Shown piece by piece: positions 18,531 to 28,100 of a DNA stretch of 64,000 nt. Below the pieces are notes generated by a model, which had not been told where the DNA came from, ran no database searches, and saw only the letters and a program-made list of their open reading frames with translations. How positions within the stretch are numbered: position 1 is the stretch's first letter; each line of letters opens with the position of its first letter. The DNA lies in assembly GCA_017467185.1 (NCBI GenBank), contig JAFTSS010000028.1, positions 90,402 through 154,401 of the forward strand, in the 5' to 3' direction. Source of the DNA: Paludibacteraceae bacterium. Lineage in GTDB: Bacteria > Bacteroidota > Bacteroidia > Bacteroidales > Paludibacteraceae. Both the position numbers and the translations under genes were made by a program.

Positions 18531-18601
18531 AAACTATAGAAATTATAGAAACTATAGTAACTATAGAAACTATAGTAGCTATGGTGTCCATAGTAACTAT
18601 A
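18530..18601 (+). repeat. 9-base tandem array (GAAACTATA), eight units
   Basis: Eight consecutive 9-base units: GAAACTATA, GAAATTATA, GAAACTATA, GTAACTATA, GAAACTATA, GTAGCTATG, GTGTCCATA, GTAACTATA. It starts on the last base of the upstream stop codon. Adjacent units can pair (CTATAG is self-complementary), so the RNA could fold. Confidence 0.92.
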
Positions 18602-18655
18602 ATTTTCAATTCTCAATTTTCAATTCTCAATTTTCAATTTTCAATTCTCAATTTA
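18602..18655 (+). repeat. TTTCAATTCTCAA-type tract upstream of secA
   Basis: Alternating TTTTCAATTCTCAA and TTTTCAATTTTCAA units fill the space between the 9-base array and the secA start. No promoter box is visible in the 18531-18660 gap, so secA may be read from the upstream promoter or from a diverged one hidden in the repeat. Confidence 0.85.
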
Positions 18656-18660
18656 AAAAT

Positions 18661-21600
18661 ATGGGTTTTAATGAATTTTTAACCAAAATATTTGGTAACA
18701 AAGCACAACGCGATTTAAAAGAGGTGTCGCCTGTTGTAAACAAGATAAAAGAAATTTATCCTTCAATTGAAAAACTTTCGCATGATAAATTACGTGAGCG
18801 TACTGCTGCTATTCGCGAACAACTTCAAAACGCAGTAAAAGCTGAACGTAATCGTATAGAAGAAATTCGTGCCGAAGTAGAACGTACAGAATTAGATAAA
18901 CGCGAAAAACTTTACAAAGAGATAGATGACCTTGACAAGAAAATACTTGATACACTCGAAGTCGAACTTGATAAAGTATTACCTGAAGTGTTTGCAATCG
19001 TCAAGGATACTGCACGTCGTTTTGCTCAAAATGATACAATAGAAGTAACCGCAACAGATTTCGATAGACAACTTGCTATTAAACATGACTTTGTAGAAAT
19101 CGAAGGCGATAAAGCAATTTATCATAACGAGTGGGAAGCTGGTGGCAATATGCACAAATGGGACATGATTCACTATGATGTGCAATTGTTTGGTGGTGTT
19201 GTTCTTCATAAAGGAAAAATTGCCGAAATGGCTACAGGTGAGGGTAAAACTCTCGTGGCTACATTGCCAGTATTCCTTAATGCTTTGACAGGCAATGGCG
19301 TTCATGTGGTTACAGTCAATGACTACCTTTCTAAACGTGACTCGGAATGGATGGGGCCTCTTTATATGTTCCATGGCTTGAGCGTAGATTGTATTGATAA
19401 ACACCGTCCTAACTCTGAAGAACGTCGTCGTGCTTATAATGCTGATATTACATTCGGTACTAACAACGAATTTGGTTTTGACTATCTTCGCGATAATATG
19501 GCGTCTGCCCCTATCGACCTTGTACAACGTAAACACAATTATGCAATTGTCGATGAGGTTGACTCTGTGTTGATTGACGATGCTCGTACGCCATTGATTA
19601 TTTCAGGTCCAGTACCAAAAGGCGAAGACCAAATGTTTGAAGAGTATTGCCCTCGCGTTGAAGTGTTGGTTAAACAACAATCAACAATGGCAACTCAACT
19701 CCTTGCTGAGGCTCGTGCTAAAATAGGTAACGAAGATAAGAAAATTAATGAAGAAGGTGCATTGGCATTGTTCCGTTCATATAAAGCAATGCCTAAAAAT
19801 AAGGCTTTGATTAAATTCTTGTCTGAACCGGGTATCAAACAAATTCTTATTAAAACAGAAGAGTTCTATATGCAAGAGAATAATAAGCACATGCATATAG
19901 CTACTGACCCTCTTCTTTTTGTTATTGATGAAAAACACAATTCTATCGAGTTGACTGATAAGGGTATTGATACGATGACTCGTTCGACCGAAGACCCTAA
20001 TTTCTTTGTATTGCCTGACGTAGGTGCAGAGATTGCCGAAATCGAAAAATCGTCATTGTCAGCCGAAGAACGTCAAGAGAAAAAAGATGCAGCACTTCAA
20101 GATTATTCTATTAAATCAGAGCGTGTACATACTGTAAATCAATTGCTTAAAGCATATACACTTTTTGCTAAAGACGACCAATATGTTGTAATTGACAACA
20201 AAGTAATGATTGTTGACGAACAAACAGGTCGTATAATGGATGGTCGTCGCTATAGCGATGGTCTTCACCAAGCAATCGAAGCAAAAGAGCGAGTGAAAGT
20301 TGAGGCTGCAACTCAAACGTTTGCAACTATTACACTTCAAAACTATTTCCGTATGTATCATAAATTGTCAGGTATGACTGGTACTGCGGAGACAGAAGCT
20401 GGCGAATTTTGGGATATCTACAAACTTGATGTAGTTGTAATTCCAACAAACCGTCCTATTGCTCGTATCGATATGGAAGACCGCGTTTATAAAACTAAAC
20501 GCGAAAAATATAATGCTGTTATTGATGAAATCGTTGATCTTGTAGCGGCAGGTCGTCCTGTGCTTGTGGGTACTACATCGGTTGAAATCTCAGAACTCTT
20601 GAGCCGTATGCTTACGATGCGTAAGATTTCTCATAACGTATTGAATGCTAAATTACACCAGAAAGAGGCTGATATTGTAGCAGAAGCTGGTCGTGCTGGA
20701 ACTGTTACTATTGCAACCAACATGGCTGGTCGTGGTACCGACATCAAACTTACACCAGAGGTAAAAGCTGCAGGTGGTCTTGCAATTATCGGTACAGAAC
20801 GTCACGAAAGCCGTCGTGTTGACCGTCAGTTGCGTGGTCGTTCTGGTCGTCAAGGAGACCCAGGTTCTTCTGTATTCTTTGTTTCGCTTGAAGACGATTT
20901 GATGCGCTTGTTCGGTTCAGAGCGTATCTCTAAAGTGATGGATAGTATGGGATTCCAAGAAGGCGAGATGATTGAGCACTCAATGATTTCTAAATCTATC
21001 GAACGTGCTCAAAAGAAAGTAGAAGAAAACAACTTTGGTATCCGTAAACGTTTGTTGGAATACGATGACGTAATGAACAAACAACGTACTGTGATTTATG
21101 CTCGTCGTCGTCATGCTTTGATGGGTGAACGTATTGGTGTTGATATTGTCAATACTCTCTATGATACAGCACTAATGGTTGTTAATAATAATCACCAAAC
21201 ATTAGATTATGATGGTTTTAGAGACGATATGCTTGCAGTGTTTGCAATGAGTGCTCCTGTGTCGGGTGAAGAGTTCCGCTCAATGAAAGCAGAAAAAATT
21301 GTTGATATTGTAGCTAATGCTGCCTACGACGTATTTGTGCGTAAGATGGATAAAATGGCAGAGGTTGCAAATCCTGTAATCAAACAAGTATATGAAACTC
21401 AAGGTGCACAATACGAAAAAATCTTGATACCTATTACAGATGGTAAACGTATGTATAATGTGCCTGTAGTTTTGAAAGAGGCATACGAAACTGAATCGAA
21501 AGCCGTAGTTAAAGCATTCGAAAAAGCAATACTTCTTCATGCTATCGATGAAGGTTGGAAAGAAAATCTTCGTGAACTTGATGAATTGAAACACTCTGTA

Positions 21601-21960
21601 CAGAATGCAACATACGAACAAAAAGACCCATTATTGATTTACAAACTTGAATCAAGTAACTTGTTTGGAGCGATGCTTAATGAAATGAATCGTAAGATTA
21701 CGTCGGTGTTGATGCGTGCACAAATACCAGTTCGCGAGCCAGACCAAGTGCGTAAAGCCGAAGCTGAACGTCGTCAAGACTATAGTCGATATAGCGCAAA
21801 TAAACAAGATTTGACAGATATTCAGAGAGCTGGGCAACGCGATACTCGAGAACGACAGGTTACTCAACCTATTCATGCTGAGAAAACAGTTGGGCGAAAT
21901 GATCCTTGTCCGTGTGGGTCGGGTAAGAAATATAAAAATTGTTGTGGCAAAAATCAATAA
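18661..21960 (+). CDS. secA: Protein translocase subunit SecA
   Basis: The ATPase motor that pushes preproteins through SecYEG, and so the first step of export for every signal-peptide protein in this window. The 1099-residue length is longer than the about 900 of E. coli but usual for Bacteroidota; extra sequence lies near residues 20-110 and in the first motor domain. Walker A is at about 191 ([13 protein letters not shown]), the DEAD-like motif at about 296 ([15 protein letters not shown]), motor 2 motifs at about 685 ([11 protein letters not shown]) and 710-735 ([19 protein letters not shown]). The protein ends in a zinc-binding SEC-C motif, [14 protein letters not shown] terminator follows. 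Confidence 0.98.
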   Translation: MGFNEFLTKIFGNKAQRDLKEVSPVVNKIKEIYPSIEKLSHDKLRERTAAIREQLQNAVKAERNRIEEIRAEVERTELDKREKLYKEIDDLDKKILDTLEVELDKVLPEVFAIVKDTARRFAQNDTIEVTATDFDRQLAIKHDFVEIEGDKAIYHNEWEAGGNMHKWDMIHYDVQLFGGVVLHKGKIAEMATGEGKTLVATLPVFLNALTGNGVHVVTVNDYLSKRDSEWMGPLYMFHGLSVDCIDKHRPNSEERRRAYNADITFGTNNEFGFDYLRDNMASAPIDLVQRKHNYAIVDEVDSVLIDDARTPLIISGPVPKGEDQMFEEYCPRVEVLVKQQSTMATQLLAEARAKIGNEDKKINEEGALALFRSYKAMPKNKALIKFLSEPGIKQILIKTEEFYMQENNKHMHIATDPLLFVIDEKHNSIELTDKGIDTMTRSTEDPNFFVLPDVGAEIAEIEKSSLSAEERQEKKDAALQDYSIKSERVHTVNQLLKAYTLFAKDDQYVVIDNKVMIVDEQTGRIMDGRRYSDGLHQAIEAKERVKVEAATQTFATITLQNYFRMYHKLSGMTGTAETEAGEFWDIYKLDVVVIPTNRPIARIDMEDRVYKTKREKYNAVIDEIVDLVAAGRPVLVGTTSVEISELLSRMLTMRKISHNVLNAKLHQKEADIVAEAGRAGTVTIATNMAGRGTDIKLTPEVKAAGGLAIIGTERHESRRVDRQLRGRSGRQGDPGSSVFFVSLEDDLMRLFGSERISKVMDSMGFQEGEMIEHSMISKSIERAQKKVEENNFGIRKRLLEYDDVMNKQRTVIYARRRHALMGERIGVDIVNTLYDTALMVVNNNHQTLDYDGFRDDMLAVFAMSAPVSGEEFRSMKAEKIVDIVANAAYDVFVRKMDKMAEVANPVIKQVYETQGAQYEKILIPITDGKRMYNVPVVLKEAYETESKAVVKAFEKAILLHAIDEGWKENLRELDELKHSVQNATYEQKDPLLIYKLESSNLFGAMLNEMNRKITSVLMRAQIPVREPDQVRKAEAERRQDYSRYSANKQDLTDIQRAGQRDTRERQVTQPIHAEKTVGRNDPCPCGSGKKYKNCCGKNQ

Positions 21961-21970
21961 TTAATTTAGT

Positions 21971-22005
21971 AAAAGACACAAGTATTTGTGTCTTTTGCTT
22001 TTTTT
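21971..22005 (+). terminator. Rho-independent terminator of secA
   Basis: AAAAGACACAA, loop GTA, TTTGTGTCTTTT, then GC and seven T. Eleven base pairs start 10 bases after the stop. Confidence 0.9.
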
Positions 22006-22048
22006 GAAAATACATGTAATAAAATTATATTATATGAGAAAAAATGCC

Positions 22049-22056
22049 TAACTTTG
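22049..22056 (+). promoter_or_regulatory. Possible -7 element (TAACTTTG) for the surface-protein operon
   Basis: TAACTTTG matches TAnnTTTG but no TTTG box is at 19-21 bases upstream. It would give an AT-rich leader of about 140 bases before the ATG at 22198. Nothing else is seen in the leader. Confidence 0.45.
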
Positions 22057-22197
22057 TATGTCGTAAAATGTGAAAAAATATAAAAATATTTTTTTATTTA
22101 GAATATAAAATAAAAAGTATTAAAAAGATAGAGTGTGGCTAAGATAAAATTGTTAGTTGCACTTGTTTGGTTATAATAAATTTAATAATATATTGTT

Positions 22198-25100
22198 ATG
22201 AAGAGAAATTTACAAAAATTATTAGGCTTATTTTGTGGCTTATTCTTTTCGTTTTCTTTGTTTGCACAGCAATATGGACAAGCATTGAAGGAAGATTTTG
22301 AAAATGGTATTCCTAAAGATTGGACTCAAGAAATTGTTTCTGATAAATTGATGTGGACTATTGAAAGTGGTGATTTGATGTTTCCTAATGGTGCTTTTTC
22401 AGGTGAAAAACGAGTTGCTTTTCGAAATGAGTCAGGTGTAACTAAAAATGCTTCAACACGTTTGGTTTCTCCTATTATGGACTTATCAACTTTGTATCGT
22501 CCGTTGTTGATTTTTGCTCATGCTCAGGATCAATGGACTAAAGATGTGGATGTTTTGCGTGTATTGTATAGACTTTCTCCAGAATCGGATTGGGTAGAAT
22601 TGAAAGTTTATGATGAATGTATCACTTTTTGGCAAATAGATACTATAAAATTGGTAGGTTCTTCAAAAACTTATCAAATAGCTTTTGAGGCAAAAGATAA
22701 TCTTGGTCGTGGTATTGTTATCGACGACGTAGAGGTACGTTCTACTCCTAAATGTGATACTCCATACGCATTGATGGTTAGTGAGTTGACAAGTAGAAGT
22801 GCGGTGCTTAATTGGTTAGGAGCATTTGATGCTAAAGGTTTTGAATTGAAAGTTTCGACTGAACGAATTTTGCCTGAGCAGTTGAATAATGATTTGTATG
22901 TAGCCAATGTGAAAGATACTTTGTTGGGTAATGAATGGAATTATAAATTGACAGGTCTTTTGTCTGGTACGAAATATTATTATTATTTGCGTTCTATCTG
23001 TAAAAATGAGAATAGTGATTGGGCTGTTGATTCTTTTGTGGTAGCAAATATGATTACTGTTCCATATACCAATGATTTTAATGTTAAAAAAACGTCTGGT
23101 GGTGTTGTTTCTGCTCCTGAAAAGTGGAAAGTGGCGGCGTCTAATGCAGCGGTTGCCCCTTTTGTAAATACTTGTTTGACTATTAATAAATGGTATTCTT
23201 CTCCCGACTCTACATTTGCGTTGTGTTTTTATGGTTCGGAAGATGTAGAAACGATAGTGCCTGTTCGTGGTGGTGCGTATTCTTATGCTTGTTTGCCTGA
23301 AGTAGAGATAGAAGATGTAAGTAAATTGAGTGTTTCTTTTACGACAATTAATTTTAATCCTCACCTTTCTGATAGATTTAGTATCATTGTTGGTGTGATG
23401 ACTGACCCTAATGATAAAACTACATTTACGGCTGTTGATACTGTAAATGTGGAAAGTATGCGTACGTATGAAGAGTGTGTGGTTTCTCTTAAAAATTATA
23501 AAGGTAAAGGTAAATTCATTACCTTTATGTCTGATTTCATAGAATCGAATATTTTCTGCATGGATAATCTTAAGGTTGATTATACACCAGAAGTGATGAA
23601 AGTTAATGATTTTAAAGTGAATATTATAACTTCTACTTCTGTGAAGATTGATTTTGAATTGGAATATCCTAAATATGAAGTTGTTTTTGCAAAAGAGAAA
23701 TTATTAAGTAATGATATAGATATAGTTACAGATGTAGTTAGAGCAGAAATATCTAATCATGGTATAGTTGGAGGGTTAGAAAATAACACAAATTATTATA
23801 TATATGCAAGAGCAATAGAGGGGGCAGTCAAAGGCGAAAGGAGCTGTCATCGTATAATTCGTACTCCTGGTAGAATAGAAACTTTGCCATATACAGAGTC
23901 ATTTACAATAAATACTGCTGATAAAGATTCATATTATTATATCAATTATGGCGAATTTTTATCTTCTCCGAAGAAAATGTTAGCTACAGGATTGATTGCA
24001 TTATCGAATGGAGCATATTCGATGTTCTGTGATGATAAAACATGTTCAGAAGAAAAATCAAGTGGAACAATAAATTTAGGTTCATCGCACGATGTAGTAA
24101 ATGATCCCGAAAAACATCTTCATGCTAATTTAGGCTTAGCTGATTATGATTTATGGGCAGTAACTGTATTTCCTGAATTGCCAATTGATATTAAATCAGT
24201 GGCTGTAAGTTTTTTGGCAAAAAGGCCATATAAAGAACATTCTGGTTATCTTGAAGTGGGTGTTATGTCTGTGGCGAATGATGTATCAACTTTTCAAGCG
24301 ATAGATACAATTAAATTGGGTACGAAAGAGAGAAAATATATTTATAATTTAGATGAATATGATGTAAAAGGTCAATTTTGGGCATTTAGAGTAGATTCTA
24401 AAATTGTTACTTCAGAAAAGAATGTTGCTTGCATTGATGATGTTAGATTTTATAAAGTGCCATCATGTAAGAGCCCTTCAAATATAGAATTGGTTTCTAT
24501 TCCTGGCGATCCTACAAAAATGACACTTACGTGGGATGCTAATGGAGCTAAATCATGGGCTGTTCGTTTGTCAAGAGAAGAGTATCCAATAGATTCGATG
24601 TTCTCTAATACACAAAATTATGAATATGTTTATGATAATACAGTAAATACAAATAGCATAACATTTACTGATTTACGTCCTTCTGGTTTTAAATATTATT
24701 ATACAATTTGTCCTATTTGTGGAGAAGAAAAAGGCAATTGGACACTTTGGGATAGTTTAACAACAAATTGTTATGATGTAGAGGCTATACCTTATGTAGA
24801 GAATTTTGACAATGAAGATTATTTGGTTGGTGAAGTTGAAGGTTTTGCGGTGCCTTGTATGATATCAAAGCAACTTATTTATAAATCATCAATTTTGAAT
24901 ACTTCTCCATGCCTTTCAAATAAAAAATCGGCATCTGGTGCAAATTCAGTTGTATTAACAAAAGGAAAGAGATTGGAGGAAAATCAAAATCCTTATTTTG
25001 CCTTGCCAAAAATGGCTAAGCCTATCAATGAATTGCAGTTGTCGTTTAAAACATTTGGTATAGAAGTTCAACCTCAAATCTGGGTTGGTGTTATGACAGA

Positions 25101-28100
25101 TCCTCTTGATACTGCAACGTTTGAGGTGGTGGATATTATTACGCCGATTGTTTTAGAGAAAGAGAGTGAAGATGCTCCAGATGAATTCTTGGAATATATA
25201 GTCTCTTTTGCTGGATATAAAGGAAAAGGCGAACATATTGCTTTGATGTTGAAAGATGAATTCGAATATTTTGCTGTATCGGCTTATATCGATGATATTG
25301 TTGTCGATAATATAATTCCATGTGCTCGTCCAGAGAAAATCAAACTTGTTGATTTTAGTTCTGATGCTGTTAGACTTTCTTGGTCTAGTGCAAGAGAAAT
25401 TGATAGATGGAGAGTAGTTTTTGCTCTTGATAAGCTTACGCAACAAGATTTGTCAAATCCACAAATGAGTAGCAGAATTGTAAGAATAGATACTGTTACT
25501 TCAAGTTATACATGGTTTAGGGGCTTACAAGCAAGTACTCGTTATTATGTTTATATTCAATCAATGTGTAGTGATATTGAAACAAGTAAATGGTCGAATT
25601 ATTTTACATTTACATCTCTTTGTGTGCCGATTGATATAGAAAATGTGGGTGTGGAAAGTTTTGAAAATTATGCTACGGGTGTAGGTACTTATCCTGATTG
25701 TTATTTTGTCGGTTCTAATTCAAAAGACAAAGAATATGTTCCATATTGTGACACTAAATATAAACATACGGGTCAAGCATCTATGTTCTTTAGGTCAGAT
25801 GAGGAAAATAATGGAGCTTATATGATAACTAATAGTTTGGCTGTTGATGATATTGCAGATGTAAAACTTAATTTCTGGGGTTATACCGAGTATCCTTCAG
25901 ATCATTATGCTCACTCAATTGTTGTGGGGGTATTGACTTCACCATCGGATTTAGCGACTTTTGTACCTGTTGATACTGTAGTTTTATCTTCAGAAGAGCG
26001 TCCATACGAAATCCATTTCCATAATTACAAATATGATTATAAGGGAGATAGAGGTAAGTTTATTATGTTCCGTTCAGAATTTGATCGCGAAAATAGGGTT
26101 TATATAGATGATATATCTTTTGGCCCTGCATCAGCTTGTCCTACAAGTTTCTATTTTGATGATATTACAGCAACATCATTTAAGCTTAGATTTAGATCAA
26201 ATAATGCGCCATACGAAATTAAGTATTCTACATCAATGTGTGATGAAGAACTCTTGAATTCAAATAAGTTGACATCTATTATTGTAACAGAAGATAGTTT
26301 GTTGATAGAAGGTCTTACCCCATATACTACATATTATTTTTATGGACGATCAACATGTGGAGGTAAATATGGCGAGTGGTCTAATGTAAATATTGTTAGA
26401 ACTAATTGTTTTGAAACATTGCCATTGCCTTATTTTGAAAATTTTGATAATCAGGTTGCAATTGGGCAAGCTCCTGATTGTTGGGATAGTTATTATCAAG
26501 ATATGAATATTGCTTATCCAGCTTTGGATAATATGAAAAGTGCTTTGACTCCAGGATTTTATCCTTATTCTGGTAGTCGTGCTATTTATTTGAGAACAGA
26601 TGCAGGAACTCCTTCGTATTTGGTTTCTCATGAAATAGAAGTTGATGATTTGAGTAAATGTCAAGTTACTTTCTTTGCTTGGCCAAGATATGAGAATAAG
26701 AATAATTCGGTTGTTGTTGGTGTGGTTACTAATGTAGATAGCATTGCAGCGTCATTTGTTCCAGTTGATACTATTTTAATTAACCAGGAAATGCGCTCGT
26801 GGGAAGAATGTGTAGTTTCTTTTGAAAACTATAAGGGATCGGCTAAACGTATTGGCTTTGTTTCTTATCAATCGCTCAACGAAACTGCAGCAACTTCGGG
26901 TGTTTATATAGATGATATTCTTATTGAACTTATTCCAACCTGTAAAAAACCAAAACAGTTTAAGTTTATGGGTCATACAGAAAATTCTTTGACCATATCT
27001 TTTGTTGGAAGTGGTGTGGATAAATATGAAGCAACTTATGGACAATCAGGCTTTAATGTTAATGAAGCAAAAGATATTGTTGAATTTACGGGCACAGAAT
27101 TTACTTTGTCTGGACTTGAACCCGCTAAGTATTATGATGTATATGTTAGAAGTGTTTGTTCTGCAACCAATAAATCACCTTGGACGTATGCAGGTAAATA
27201 TTTCACTTCTAATGTATTAATAAGAGATTACCCTTATGTAATAGATTTTGAAAATAGAGCAGAAGATGCACAATGGACATTTAAACAAGGAAATCAAGTT
27301 AATAAATGGTATATCGGAGCAGATACAGCTCATATAGTAACAGATAATGTAGCAGAAGGTAATGCTTTGTATATATCGAATGATGGAGGAAAATCAGCGC
27401 ATTATGATAATACTTCTGCTTCTAATTCATGGTGTTATAGAGGTTTGAATTTAGAGCCTGGAACATACACAATTTCGTTTGATTGGACTTGTGTGGGTGA
27501 GAAAAAATCGAGTGTAACAGGAATGGATTATTATGATTATTTCCGTGTGGTATTGTTGCCAACAACTTCTGTTTTTGATGCAGGTTCAAATTCGATTACG
27601 AATATAAGTGGAAATGTTACGATATTTAATACTGCAAAAAGTGCAGTATTGCCTGACGGATGTATTAACCTTACAGCCGAAGCAGAAAAAGGGGTTTATG
27701 TCTTTAACTCGGTTAATAAATCTAAACCTTTGTCAGAGCAATGGAAATCGCACGATATAACATTTGTTGTTGATGAGGAGATTGCAGGTGCATACAATAT
27801 TGTATTTTATTGGTGTAATAATAGTAGTGGTGGTGACTATGCAAATGTTCGCTCGGCTGTGGTAGATAATATAAACATTGTCAAGGAATCTTGTGATATG
27901 GCTTATAATTTACAAGCAACCGAAATAGGTGAAAATTATGCAAATCTAGCATGGGATGTAGTTGCTGATAAGGTTAAGGGCTTCAATGTAGAAGTTGAAT
28001 CTACAGTTGTCAATATCAAAAATCCTACTGAAAATCGCATTGTTTTTTCTGAATTTGTTGAAAATAATTCTGTGAAAATCACAGGGCTAAAAGATAATAC

